Shown here piece by piece: positions 35,346-46,954 of a DNA stretch of 64,000 nucleotides. The translations under genes were made by a program, and so were the position numbers. Under the pieces are notes generated by a model that saw only the letters and a list, made by a program, of their open reading frames with translations, did not search any database and was not told the origin of the DNA. The DNA is from Siphonodentalium dalli (Eukaryota; Mollusca; Scaphopoda; Gadilida; Siphonodentaliidae): contig CP136069.1 in NCBI GenBank assembly GCA_032622095.1, positions 122,254,126-122,318,125 of the forward strand, given 5' to 3'. Positions within the stretch are counted from its first letter, which is position 1. Each line of letters begins with the position of its first letter.

Positions 35346-35482
35346 GTCAACTGAGTAGCGTACGGCTTTTCTCCTCTCGTGAGATGGGAGGATTATTTTC
35401 ACCCGGCTAGCGTCTCGTAAAAATAATCCTCCGCATCTCACTCGAGGAAGAAAAAAAACATACGCCACTCAGATCAGTTAAC
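35346..35482. repeat. Hairpin element (GGATTATTTT..AAAATAATCC)
   Basis: GTCAACTGAGTAGCGTACG and GAGATGGGAGGATTATTTT pair imperfectly with AAAATAATCCTCCGCATCTC and CATACGCCACTCAGATCAGT, with a loop around CCCGGCTAGCGTCTCG. Confidence 0.85.
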
Positions 35483-36314
35483 TATTGTCTATGTATCCAC
35501 ATTCGTTTATACCAGTGGAATCTTCCACGTTACTTATACTATGACTTTGATAATTAATAAGTTTTGCTAGTAATGCAGAATAGTGTTAAGAATATTTTAT
35601 TTTCCCGCGGTATATAATGAATACGCGGAAAATTGGTTAATAAATTTTACGCTGGCAAAATTGCACCGCAATTTTGTTAGCTGGCATTTTTTAGTTTTGG
35701 TAGTTTTGGTAGTTTTGTTAGCTGGCATTTTTGCAGACTGCCGACTATAATCAACGACGATTTATGATAACGGTGCCTACCTCTTTGCCGGTGCCCATAA
35801 AACGAGGCCACTAACGATAATTACAAGTGTCCGTGTTGTCCTTGATTCGAATTGTGTATCGGGGAGAGGTATTGATAGAACAGTTTGTTCTCAGCTATTG
35901 TCATATTCATACTTAATTGTACATGTATACGCGAGGAATCTCATGACGTGGTATAAAGAGTTCCGAACGTGGTACTCTTCATAAATGATGGAGCTAGGGG
36001 AAGGGGATGGCAAAATGGACACAAACAATGTCGCCAACTTCACCAAAGATATATCATGGTGGGGGTCTTGACAGTTGTGATAATGGTCGTCTTTGGCATT
36101 CATAAAGCATATATATGTATATGCATACAACTATGCAGTCAATTATTATGTATAGGCTATTATATGTAAATTTGGTACTGGTATAAATCATATACACATA
36201 CATTCTAACTCGCATTAACAACGCCAGATAGCCCAATTAGTTAACATATATATGAACATTTTCAAGTATTTTTATAAAACTATTTCAATCAAGGCAATAT
36301 TTACCACTAGTGAT
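35483..36314. other. No gene; GCTGGCAAAATTGCACCGC motif region
   Basis: A segment at 35640-35755 (ACGCTGGCAAAATTGCACCG, GTTAGCTGGCATTTTTGCAG) has a related inverted segment near 39895-39965 (GACATTTTTGCAGTTTGCGG, GCAATATTGCCAGCGTAT). They could be remnants of one repeat family. A GGTAGTTTTG triplet repeat lies near 35695-35720. Confidence 0.4.
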
Positions 36315-36480
36315 GTGTGTCAGGGGTCGACCCCCAAATTACAACAGTTGGACATTTGATGCATGACACAACATTAGTTGGAAATTTCCGACTAAAATAG
36401 TATGAATTTTGTGCTGCATGATAATTTGATATACCAAACAGTATTAAGTGTCATATTTGTTGTTTTTAGACCGCATTTTT
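36315..36480. repeat. Partial relative of the TTGGAAATTTC repeat
   Basis: CAACAGTTGGACATTTGATG, ATGACACAACATTAGTTGGA and AATTTCC echo the start of the 4694-5010 copy. Diverged and truncated. Confidence 0.45.
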
Positions 36481-36569
36481 GTACTGAAATGTAGCAATCA
36501 GTTGAGAGTTATCAACCATATTATAGGTGACGTTACGATGGGATCTCACATTCCAACATATCAAGTGAC

Positions 36570-37000
36570 ATTATTATACCCCCCCCGCAACGAAGTTGTG
36601 GGGGTATACTGGAATCAGCTTGTTCGTCCGTCGTCCGTCCGTGGACACAAATTTGTCCGGAGTTTTTCTCAGTCGTTTTTTTATCATTTTCCGTGAAACT
36701 TGGCACAGACATCAACCTGTGCACCTGCGATTATGACGCCTGTCGGACCTTTTTTGACTTAGAAAATCTTCGCAACGTGTATAATTTGGTCCGAGCTTTT
36801 ATTCCTACATTTTTAGGTCAATTTTTTTTAAACTTGGCACATATATTTAATACCATGGGAACCTGTGCACCTGCAATTATGACGTATGTCTGATATTTTT
36901 TTGGTGGTGTTATCCCTCTTTTTCCACTTAGAATTTATTTTGCAACATGCATAATTTTGTCCGAGCTTTTATTCCTACATTTTACAGGTGGTGCACCTGC
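36570..37000. mobile_element. Non-autonomous element with a terminal C/G hairpin
   Basis: Begins with a short hairpin (TATACCCCC..GGGGGTATA) followed by GTCCGTCGTCCGTCCGTGG. Internal landmarks GAAACTTGGCACAGACAT, ACCTGTGCACCTGCGATTAT and TTTGGTCCGAGCTTTTATTCC occur twice in diverged form (around 36690-36810 and 36835-36985), so it carries an internal tandem duplication. A similarly built terminus, in the other orientation, ends the repeat at 40866-41320. Family not named. Confidence 0.65.
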
Positions 37001-37184
37001 AATGGGAACTGTTATTTTATTATTTTAACTAAATGTTTACTGGTATGTGAAGCATCGTAGTATTTTAAAGACACGGGGGTATTTAGTCCCATTTGGACAG
37101 CCACGCCTCTAGTTTGACTGGAGTAAGAATACCAACACGCACTGTGTTCTTAATTCATTGTTAACAGCGGCAGTAACTCTATGA

Positions 37185-37817
37185 AAAGAAAACCAAGCCA
37201 GTCGTGGTTTGCAAAACGACTGCAGGTCGGCATGAACGCGCTTCAGGAAGACCCGCCGATTATTCAAACGTGAACCAAACGTTACTAATAAGTGCGCTAT
37301 GTTGGCAAGCCGAACAAACTATAAAATGGTTCTTTTGAGAAGTAGAAAACGCCACAAACGAAACATAAGCTGTACAATACATAGGCTGCGCACAAGATCT
37401 AGCAAAGATTTCTGGAGTTTCATCAGGAAACTTGACACAAGGGGGCAGGGGAAACCCACCCCACCTCAGAAATATTAAAAAATCATTATAAATCAGAAGG
37501 GGCTGACCATCTAACAATGGGAGATACTATATTGAGATCCGATTTATCTAGCTCATTCAGCTCACTTATCGCACCCTCGTCTGATTTTGAAGGACTAGAT
37601 ACCAACTTTTTGAATGGAAATATTTCTTTACAAGAAATTTAGGCAGCTGTTAAAAAACTTAAATATGGGAAAGCAGCAGGGTATGACGAAATGGCCAACG
37701 AATACATAAAATCGTCATTCGACATTTTAAAACATATTTTAGTAAAGTATTTCAATCTGATTCTGAAGACAGGCCTCTTTCCGAGGGAATGGACTACATG
37801 TATAATTAGGCCGATAT
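37185..37817 (+). pseudogene. LINE linker and N-terminal RT region, broken
   Basis: In one frame, a basic segment (MVLLRSRKRHKRNISC, then SSKDFWSFIRKLD) matches the layout between endonuclease and RT in LINEs (KDFW-x-xI-K/R). After a shift, KLKYGKAAGYDEMANEYIKS and LFPREWTTCIIRPIY give RT block 0-1 features. A TAG lies at 37640-37642 and the frame changes again near 37811-37818. It cannot encode a working product. Confidence 0.8.
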
Positions 37818-38333
37818 ATGAACGACTTAGACCCAGATAACTACCGCAAACTTACCCTTCTGAGCTGTTTCGCGAAATTATTTACCAGCATAATTAGTGA
37901 GCGAATCGACTCTTTTGTAGAAACAAATAGTATACAGTCGGAGGCGCAGGCCGGGTTTCGAAAAGGATATTCTACGATAGACCATACGTTTGCACTTCAC
38001 GCGTTAACGCACTTACTTAAAGCTAATAAGAAAAATCTTTACTGTGCATTCGTTGACTTTTCAAAGGCATTTGATACGGTGTGGAGAGTAGGACTTTGGT
38101 CAAAACTCCTTAACTACAGAATTAGCGGTAAAATACTGACAGTAATAAAAGCTTTATATCATGAACTTAAACTATTTGTTCGCCTTAATGAAGACGAATC
38201 CGACGATTTCTACAGCCATGTTGGCCTAAAACAGGGAGACAACCTCTCACCTCTGCTTTTTGCCACCTACATCAACGACATTGAAGAATACCTTAACTCA
38301 CAAACAAATTGTGCATGGCATCAGCTTAGATAA
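37818..38333 (+). pseudogene. LINE reverse transcriptase, fingers and palm
   Basis: This 171-codon open segment carries DPDNYRKLTLLSCFAKLFTS, the aspartate motif FVDFSKAFDTV (RT block A), and GLKQGDNLSPLLF (block B). After TINDIEEYLNSQTN the frame slips by one near 38309, and the downstream reading resumes at VHGISLDKFCG. The ATG at 37818 is internal to the original protein, not a true start. Confidence 0.92.
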
Positions 38334-39573
38334 ATTCTGTGGAATTGATACCGGTATATTACTGAAGATAATGTTACTTATATATGCCGACGACACTGCA
38401 TTGCTTTCTGATACACACGAAGGCCTACAGTGAACATTAAACTCCTTCTCAGATTACTGCAACATATGGAAATTGAAAATAAACACGACAAAAACTAAAG
38501 TCGTCGTTTTCGGCCCGAAACCCAGAAAGAAAAAAACTATACCAGTATTCACACTTAATAATCTTCCAATTGAGATAGTTGATAGTTATAAATATCTGGG
38601 GACAGTTTTCCACAAAAAAGGTACGTTCGTAGAGGAACGAAATCTCAGATGTAAGGCAGCTAAAACTGCAATTTATGCACTTATGAACAAATCACGCTGC
38701 CACAAACTCACAATTGAATCAATTCTTGAGATATATGAGAAAAGCATCATACCAATAATGACTTACGGGGCTGAATTATGGGGACATGGAAATATGAGAT
38801 GTTTCGAAAAACTAGAATCCTGGTTCCTGAAATTTACACTGAATATGAAGAAATCTACACCATCCGTGTGTATATACAGGGAACTAGCAATGTACCCAAT
38901 TACAGTTAGGATCAAAACCCGCTACATCGGTTATTGGGCAAAAGCTATCTCAATGCCTACCCATAGGACCCCACTTATGTTATATTATGTTATGTATACT
39001 CTGTATTGTAAAAATGTTTTTAATAATCCATGGATAAGAGGAATACATGACTCCCTTATTGCAATTGGTATGAGTAATGTTTGGCTCAACCAGAGAGTAT
39101 CGAGTATAGACCGATTTAACCGGACCGTTGAGCAAAGATTACGCGACTGTTACCGTCAAAGTTGGTGGTCAACAATATCCACATCGAGTAAATATGCATT
39201 TTATAGAATTATTAAAACACACTTCGAACGTGAACAATTTCTCTCTATATGTGATAATAGAACTGTCAATACTATCATTCGATTTCGGACAAGAAATCAC
39301 AAATTACCAATTGAACAAGGTGCTTGGCTAAATACTGACTATTCAACCAGAGTATGTACACTTTGTACGAAAGAACTAGGCGATGAGTATCACGTTATCC
39401 TGAAGTGTACAGAATTAAATGAACTCAGATCGACCTATTTGAAACCATACTTCTATAGAAGACCGAATGCACACAAACTCTCGGAACTCTTTAATACTAG
39501 AAATAGAAAGACTATTAGGAATCTGTCAACTTTCATAAGGAAAGTCCAGGATATTTTCGGCAAGTCCACTTGA
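38334..39573 (+). pseudogene. LINE catalytic YADD, thumb and C-terminal zinc knuckle
   Basis: LLIYADDTALLSD (catalytic YADD at 38383-38394) is in frame with the 366-codon segment that begins at 38473, but a TGA at 38431-38433, probably an original Trp codon, interrupts it. Further on come INTTKTKVVVFG (block D-E) and, near the C-terminus, a CX2CX8HX4C knuckle in VCTLCTKELGDEYHVILKC, typical of this LINE group. The stop is at 39571-39573, followed by a 3' UTR of about 250 bp. Confidence 0.92.
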
Positions 39574-39825
39574 GGCTATAACACTGATATTCCACGAACC
39601 CACCCCTATTTTATAAAAGACCTATACACATCCCTGACTACAAAGTCCCCGAACACAATAACTGAAATCATCACCGGAACGGAAACTTACCAAATATCTA
39701 ATAATGCTCTCATGTATTCCTCGGGTGAAATTTATTGTTATTATGTCAAATTTGAATATCTTGATGTTATAAATAATGTTTCTGTAATATCCACATATTG
39801 ATGAACAGAATAAACTGAATCTCAG

Positions 39826-40261
39826 CGTAATCAGCAATCACGCAAAAATCGCTGTCATACATGATCACTACTAACGCTGATTTGTTGACAACTGGCAGAA
39901 ATTAATCCGTTTTGGCAATTTTGTTGCTGACATTTTTGCAGTTTGCGGTGCAATATTGCCAGCGTATGAACGTACCCTAATATGATGTCAAATAACAAAG
40001 CGGCATCTGGAAAACAGAATGTAAACAATAATATTCTTGTATTACACTCATATGCGCGATTTCCATTGAACACTCGTTAATTAAAAATGGTAATAGCACT
40101 ATAGAATTGGGTCATTTATCGTTTCGTCATTGACGTTACGTCGCTTACTGATCTAGACTGAATTTTCGATTGTTGATCTTTATCCACATCGGGACTTTCT
40201 TGCATTAATTCTGGGAGCTTAATCATATTTGGGGAACCAAATTGATGCAGAACCGTAATAA
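39826..40261. other. No gene; inverted relic of the GCTGGCAAAATTGC motif
   Basis: See 35483-36314 for the related segment. The minus-strand frame 39855-40073 is unsupported. Confidence 0.35.
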
Positions 40262-40385
40262 ATAGAGTAATCAATTAGTTCCGAGAATCACGTTAAATAA
40301 TTCACTCGAAGCATTTCTTATCGACGTCTCTCGCCTCTAGTGAATTATTTAACATAATTCTCGGAACCAATTGATTGTGCTCTAT
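40262..40385. repeat. Hairpin element (ATAGAG..CTCTAT)
   Basis: ATCAATTAGTTCCGAGAATC and GTTAAATAATTCACT pair with AGTGAATTATTTAAC and ATTCTCGGAACCAATTGAT. About 45-bp arms, with a loop around ATTTCTTATCGACGTC. Confidence 0.9.
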
Positions 40386-40865
40386 ATATGTAATCGCCTG
40401 TCTAGCTTTAGCACACGATGTAGTACATGTATAATGTAGTCTTTTGATACCTGACTCTTATTTTAGGGTAATATTGTGGCACATATATCCCTGAGCTATT
40501 TCTCACAAGAATCCTTTGCCATCAACCAATGTTCACATGCAATCCAATCTAAGTTGTTATAACTTGTACTCCAATCCCAATTGTACATACATGATGCAAT
40601 AAATTATGTTTCAAGTATAATATTCCAGACCTGCACGATAAGCCACATTTAATAAATGCAAAACAAAGAACACAAAAAGGGAATAAAAAACAAAATGTTA
40701 AACTGATCAAATATGTATATATAATTTGGTAGATAGACACTAGATAGTTCGGTGAGTACACACAATATAAATGTTATATATCCTTTTTAAAAGTTGCCGA
40801 AAGCATTGCAATATTTCAGCTGTGTTCATGTTTGTCGAAATAAATACCACATCACAAAAGCCCTT
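40386..40865. other. No recognisable feature
   Basis: AT-rich DNA; the minus-strand frame 40549-40761 is unsupported. Confidence 0.35.
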
Positions 40866-41320
40866 TATTGTTTCATCATGAAGGAAAATGATTGAAATCT
40901 GTTCATATTTGTTTGAGATAACAAGCTATTAGGGAAATCTAACGGAGAACATTGACGAACGAAGGGGCGTAACTCAGGAAACAAATTGGAATAAACATGG
41001 CTTACTCACTGATGTGAGATATGATGACAAGCCACTTATATATCTAAAGTTATACTGAAATCGTTTCATAGTTGTTTGAGTTATCGAGCCGGGCGGACAC
41101 AAATCGCGAACCATTTGCAAACTATAAGGTCCATAACTCAAGACAAACCTCAGTGATTTTAGATACTGTGGCGAGTAACTGGTACAGACACTTATTGAAA
41201 TTGATTCATATCTGTTCAAGTTATCAAGCCTGGATGGACGGACGGTTTAATGCACTGACAAACGGACTTGTGCAATCAATCCATTATACCACCCCAATCT
41301 CTTCGAGAGTTGGAGTATAA
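40866..41320 (-). mobile_element. Non-autonomous element with internal duplication and hairpin terminus
   Basis: Two diverged tandem parts share GGGGCGTAACTCAGGAAACA / GGTCCATAACTCAAGACAAA, ACTGAAATCGTTTCATAGTT / ATTGAAATTGATTCATATCT and GTTATCGAGCCGGGCGGAC / GTTATCAAGCCTGGATGGAC. The right end carries a short hairpin (TATACCACCCCAA..TTGGAGTATA). In reverse complement the order is hairpin then a GTCCG-rich part, as in the element at 36570. Confidence 0.7.
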
Positions 41321-43257
41321 TGAGGTATAAACGAAAGTAGCATATCAACGTGTTTATCGCGTGTGTATGTTTTTCTATATGAAATAAGAGATTGAAATCT
41401 CTTGACATTTGATTCTTTGCTCATTGGGATATATCTATTGAGAATCTATGTCATGTAATTATGAATATAGGGCAATTTAGGGGGAGAAGTGACAAATGTA
41501 TCCCCAAGCTTTGGACGAGTTCTCACGAGAATCCACTGACCCCATCAAATTGTCCCAACCGTATGTGTATGATCAGTCACGTTCGATAAATGCAAAAAAA
41601 AAGAAAAGAAAAAATAACACAATCGTACAGCATTTGACAAAAGAGAGCATAAACAACATTTGAACAACCAATTAGTCAAGGTTCTCGATCACAGAGTATA
41701 TAAGTTAATTAACCTTTGTGGAGTCATGTGGAGTCATTCGTTGCTTTAAATTCGTTAGAAGTTCTTGATAAACTTTTAACAATGTCAGACGGATTGGGAG
41801 TACTATAATATAGTATTATGCGGGTCCATGCAAATTCCGGCTTTGTCAACATAATTCTGCTAATCAGCCTACGGCCTAATCTAGTTTGTTTCAGACGAGG
41901 ACCGTCGATTACGAGTCTCCGCATAACCCTTCTGATCAATAAACCACTTTTGTATGTAAGCAATAGCGGGGACTGGTCTAGACCCGGTCACGATCGACGA
42001 AATTATTGTCAATAGTTTTGACATCACTGAGGGAGAAGTACATCCGCCTGTTTCTCTTCAGTCAGTCTGTGGCTTCTGTGTTCCTTATATACGACGCTTT
42101 TATCATTCTCGTGGTAAGTATTTTATGTCAGAGGCAATATTGATTCTATAGCTACATAGTGATGTCTTGCTCACATAAGTTGGGATTAATACGTAATAGC
42201 AACGGCGAAATTGGCAGTAACAGCAATATTCTTAACAGACACCCGTTTCCGGATTTGCATGGGTTTTAAGTTGCACATTGCCATTCCAACTAACATGTAG
42301 CTTGAACTGTCAGCACATTGTTCCCACAATGATCAAACTGCTTCGTGTGTATACTGTATATGTACATATAACGTACCAATATACTATACATGTACAGTAC
42401 CATATTTTATGATGTTCAAAACGCGGGCATTGATAAACAAGTACATAGCTCCACATGTACTTATGCGTGTAAAGCCTATATATGTTTAGCGTCTATATTA
42501 AATGCTCTTTAGATATCGGTCTGGTCCCAAAAAAGTCTCATAAAGAGCGTTCTGTGATTGAAGTAATATCGAAATATTTCTATTCTTCCAGACCATTCAA
42601 TACACATTGTTGTTATGTCCAATATAAAACACTCAACGAGTAAGGTTCGTCGAAAGGTTTCGAATAAAAGACATCACTGTATACACCACTGATCTCACCA
42701 AAGATAGAATAAACATCAGCAATAATAAAAACAATGTAGTATTTGCAAAAATATATTGTAGCTACAAGCCACTCTCACAAATTAATCCAAAATGCATCAT
42801 CATCATCATCACCACCACCATCATTATATTACCAAAAAATTATAAATTTGATCCATATTGAGTAATCCAAATTAAGGTATCCCTACATCGAACCCTGATC
42901 TGATATCGCACAAAACATACAAATTATGTCACTATTATGTTGCTTTCTGTTGTAATTGTATGGGGAGAGGGGCAAGCTAAGTTGTGAGAACTTTTGCTCC
43001 CAAACCAAGAGTAAAGAAATGTTAAACTGAAACACTACACACATCTAATTGATATATCGCTTACATGTGTAATCACCCAACGTGTACTCGGTCATAATTC
43101 ACGGCAATTAGTCAATATAGACTGCCTATCGGCCATGATCCTATATATGTTTTCCTAATCAATCATCTTGTCTCCTATGTTCCGCATTCGGCGCTCTATC
43201 AATCACTACATTAGTGGTATTCATATAACAAACACAATATTGATTCCTATACATTTA
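41321..43257. other. No gene; (CAT)n/(CAC)n tract at 42793-42826
   Basis: About 1.9 kb of AT-rich DNA. A short ATCATC/ACCACC microsatellite is visible near 42793-42826. Frames at 41724-41963 (minus) and 41818-42015 are unsupported. Confidence 0.4.
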
Positions 43258-43341
43258 GAGGATATTACTTGGTTTGTTCGATATTAGGCCACCGAGGGCT
43301 GAAATCAGGCCAATAATATCAAACCAACCAAGTAATATCCT
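43258..43341. repeat. Hairpin element (AGGATATTACTTGGTTTG)
   Basis: AGGATATTACTTGGTTTGTT and CGATATTAGGCC pair with GGCCAATAATATC and AACCAACCAAGTAATATCCT, with a loop around ACCGAGGGCTGAAATC. Confidence 0.9.
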
Positions 43342-43930
43342 ATTTATTAATTAGATCGCCTTTTAGTAACTGACAACTCTTTCATATGAGCGACGTCGCA
43401 AAAATGGATACATACACGTTATTTCATAGCAGTGAAGTAGATTTTCGGCATGTCGTAAACCCATATTATTCGGATTGAAGATGTCGCAAATCGATATTAC
43501 TCGGATTAAGGGGCTATTTCGATAACAATAGTTTTGTACGTTTCGAAGAATAGTATCAAAACTGTTGTCTATATGGATACGAGTGATTACAATTGAATGG
43601 TCACCGAATGTGTTGAGCGCTCGTTCGGTGACTGCATGATTTGTCAAGGTTAATTATGAGAGCAGTATTACAATTGAAATGTGTTTACGCCTTATGCGTT
43701 ATGAGTGAAATAGATCACTTTAGCCAGTCTGCTTACAGCGCATGGTTCCACAACAAATATATTATACAAAAGTATAGCATACAATAAAGGCAAAAACATA
43801 ATAAAAAAAATATGATATATATATACACACGAGTAGATCATTGTATATTATTACCACTTTATAGGGCGTTCTCTAGGCCATTGATAATGTTTTTCGGGGC
43901 GTTCCAAATAGCGTATTGTTACCAAAAACA
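43342..43930. other. No recognisable feature
   Basis: AT-rich DNA; the minus-strand frame 43363-43647 contains a small internal repeat (ATATTATTCGGATT / ATATTACTCGGATT) but no recognisable protein. Confidence 0.35.
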
Positions 43931-43980
43931 GCGGGCCGCGGGCCGATAATGAGAAGCCTAGTTCAATATCGGCCCGCCGC
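43931..43980. repeat. GC-rich hairpin (GGGCCGAT..ATCGGCCC)
   Basis: GCGGGCCGCGGGCCGATA pairs with TATCGGCCCGCCGC across a loop of about 20 nt. A GC-rich island in AT-rich surroundings. Confidence 0.8.
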
Positions 43981-44376
43981 ACGGAAACTATAGATCTCGT
44001 TTATTATCGCGAGAGTTACTTCCCTTCAACTTCCGATCTGGCGTGTTTATTTCAAGAAAATAATGGGAAGATGTATCCAATTTCCTCGACACTATAGTGG
44101 TTTGATGATTGGAATTCACGCTATATGATTGAATTATTGTATCAAGCGTAAGTATGCATTGATAATTTTAGCTGTCAACCTCTCATTGGTTGTTACTCGT
44201 CTCCAATGCTGGTTTTCCCCCTGTCCTATTTTCGAGACTCCGTCAGTCCGTGTCAGCTGACAAGTCAAATGATATCAAATTTAAATGTTCTTGAAAATAT
44301 TTTTCTCTTAATCTACTTCATTATTCCACTAAATCCTCAAATGGGTCAAATGTCCAAAACTGTGGTAATAATAGTA
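43981..44376. other. No recognisable feature
   Basis: AT-rich DNA without supported features. Confidence 0.35.
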
Positions 44377-44550
44377 ATAACATGATTTCATCGGGCATTA
44401 TGGTTTATTAACGGCCCTCTGGAATGATTAACAGCCCTCGCGCCTATTAGCGCCCCTCGACTTTGCCTCGGGCCGCTAATAGGCCCTTGGGATGTGAATC
44501 ATTCCAGCCGGGCCGTTAATAAACCATAACGACCTCAAAAATCATGTTAT
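44377..44550. repeat. Palindromic element (GGTTTATTAACGGCCC)
   Basis: ATAACATGATTTCATCGGGC, TATGGTTTATTAACGGCCC and TGGAATGATT pair with AATCATTCCAGCC, GGGCCGTTAATAAACCATA and AATCATGTTAT. A GC-rich inner palindrome (CCTATTAGCGCCCC..GGGCCGCTAATAGG) forms the tip. Confidence 0.9.
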
Positions 44551-45334
44551 TGTTATATTATATTACTTTGTCATGATACAAATTGATTCATATTATATCC
44601 ATGTCATGTATGGGGTATTTTTCCATGCTTTCACCTGCTTTCACAGGGTTTTTTCCCAAAGAATGGGTTTCATCTCTGTTTTAACGCAGGAATAATACCA
44701 GCTGTTTGTGATATGCCTCTTTACTGCTTTTGCACAATAAAGCGCAGACTCTGGCTATTTGCGTAAATTTGTGTTGTAATTTATAGTAGAAGGGTAGACC
44801 ATGCTATTCTCATCTAATCCAATTAATAAACGGTACACGTTTTCATGCACAGGCATACGCGAGTAGTGCGTAAAGACCAAATATAAGAACACATATTCTC
44901 CAAACCAAGCCCTTGTTCCCGGATATTCCCGTTCTATATTGTGTCATATTTTATGTAGTGAAATATACGATTTGGATTACTTCTGCATGGACATTTAAAC
45001 ATCTCTACGCCTACGTTCCCCACGATATTTTGTTCTGTCATTTGGATATAATTTACTGCGGCATACGATCCTCAAATCTTCAATCCTCAAAAAAGTTATA
45101 CTACTCAGATATAATGACACAAGTGTATAAACTGGTTAACATTATTGCATGAGTTTGTTGTGAGGCGATGGTAAGAAGAGAACCGGAGGTTCCAGTTGTA
45201 TCTCGCGACACGACAAACTATAGTTAAACGGTGCATGTCATGCACTGTCCTTCGATGTCTATTGCACGCGCGGATCACCTGACCCTTCCAGGATCCACCG
45301 TATATATATATACGAATAATCCCGAGGCAGACCC
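44551..45334. other. No recognisable feature
   Basis: AT-rich DNA; the frame at 44913-45152 is unsupported. Confidence 0.35.
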
Positions 45335-45766
45335 TGTCGATAACACACGTAGGATATTCATCTGATATTGCTATCGAGATAGGATCCATCGATAAAGCTT
45401 AATAGAGGATTTTTGAGGCGGAAGGAAGGGTGATAACTCTAAATGGAATGTACGTTAACGAAATAACGGAGCTCTGTATGAAAGAATTTACAACACCACA
45501 ATTTTTCAACTTTGATCTAGAATAAGTGATCCTCGCTGAGGTCTTTAAAACACGTTTTTTCAAATATGTCCGTTATTTCGTTAAACAACTTTCTCTAATA
45601 TCTCGGTTATTAAGTCAATACCAAGTTATTAGTGATTAAAGTACGTTCTATACGTTCTAGAGTTATCGCCCTTCCTTCTGCTCCAAAAGAAGATCCTCTA
45701 ATAGTTTTATCGATGGCTCCTTCCTCGATAGCCATTCCAGCTGAAAATCCTACTTATGTTATCGAG
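45335..45766. mobile_element. Palindromic element with GATAACACACG..TTATCGAG ends
   Basis: TGTCGATAACACACGTAGGA, ATCGAGATAGGATCCATCGA and TTAATAGAGGAT pair in reverse complement with ATCCTCTAATAG, TTATCGATGGCTCCTTCCTC and ATCCTACTTATGTTATCGA. The interior holds GTTAACGAAATAACGGAG and AAATATGTCCGTTATTTCGT, the same core as the element at 1859-2296. Its right end abuts the hairpin element at 45767. Confidence 0.8.
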
Positions 45767-45915
45767 AAGCCTTGAAATAGTGTGCCTGTCATTTGCAGAA
45801 TGAGGTCCCCAGAGGGTTAATTTAGTGATGCTACCCCGCATAGCGGGTTAGCATCACCAAATTCACCCTATGGGAACCTCATTCTGCAAATGACAGACAC
45901 ACTATTTCAAGGCTT
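45767..45915. mobile_element. Hairpin element family A (GCAGAATGAGGTCCC), full copy with 9-bp flanking repeat
   Basis: AAGCCTTGAAATAGTGTG, CATTTGCAGAATGAGGTCCC and the tip GCTACCCCGCATAGCGGGTT form a near-perfect hairpin of about 70-bp arms. GTTATCGAG lies directly before it (45758-45766) and again one base after it (45917-45925), a plausible 9-bp target duplication of the Mutator type (inference). Shorter relatives lie at 60238-60330 and 60545-60635. Confidence 0.85.
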
Positions 45916-45925
45916 GGTTATCGAG

Positions 45926-46954
45926 AGGATCTGCCCGGGATAATTCGTATCTATACGTTGGATCCTGTCAACATTTCCTGTCCGGATATACTGAAGATTT
46001 CAGAAACCTAAATGTATGGTGATACTACCTAATACACTTGAATCAATTAGTCATTTTAACAGAGTATAATTCTCTCATTGTAGTGAAGACATATCTTGAT
46101 ACAGTTGACGTTATCAAGGATATTGTCAACGTAATATGTGTGTATTGCACAATTAAGGACAAGACATATTTTTATTGACCGCTTTGAAACTTCTGTATTT
46201 AGTTGTATATCGAAAAAAATAAATAAATGGGTTTGCAATACATGTATGAATCTTCTCGTTCAAGAGTGCTATTGACGGCCTTTGACATATCACAATGGAA
46301 ATAGGATCGACTTGTTGATTCATTCCAATAAATCATATACTTATTTGTCATATTTATCTCTATTACGTCTACGTCAAAATATTTACTGATTGGTCATTAT
46401 ACGGTTGTCAGCATGTCACATCAAAAGTTGTATTGACAATACAAAACTGTGATGGCCTACCAACAAGGATTATACTTCAGATGTTGGCTGATGTTCTGGT
46501 CACCGTGCATTGTCACTTGTGTCGAGATGTTCCCTTTTATGTTGTAAGGTAAGACGCTAGATCGAAAGTTTCTTCAATCTCTATTGGCCCAAAAGAGTCA
46601 CGATGCCCATGCGTTGATTGAATTGATGGCCATTTCTGTCTCGCATCTTGTTGAGTGCTATAACAGAGCCAAATGCATGTATCTGTGTTTGTCTTATAGA
46701 ATCACAGAATATATATACGCTACATGTGCTTGCATATGTATATGAAGCTATGTTAGCCTACACCGCGGTGTTCCGTGGTTTCATTAGAGATTCATATGGA
46801 GCATCGGGATTGTGCGTGTGCATCCTTGGTAACTCTGCTGTACATATTTATTGTGACCCAAGTATACATTAATTACATAATAGTTTAAGAGGGAATTGAG
46901 AGGTGAGAGTGCACTATGGAGCACGTCGATATGTGGATTATTATGTGGATTTAT
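45926..46954. other. No recognisable feature
   Basis: AT-rich DNA; frames at 46056-46238 (minus) and 46648-46872 are unsupported. Confidence 0.35.

Larger units (their letters stand above)
37185..39825 (+). mobile_element. 5'-truncated, decayed non-LTR retrotransposon (LINE)
   Basis: Reading frames for the linker, reverse transcriptase and C-terminal zinc knuckle follow each other on the plus strand with several stops and frameshifts. No endonuclease domain is visible upstream, so the 5' end is missing; the 3' end is placed at GAATAAACTGAATCTCA, which resembles the tail of such elements. Motif set and CCHC knuckle fit the Jockey/I/CR1 group of LINEs; I cannot fix the clade. It is flanked upstream by the hairpin-ended element at 36570. 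Confidence 0.9.
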
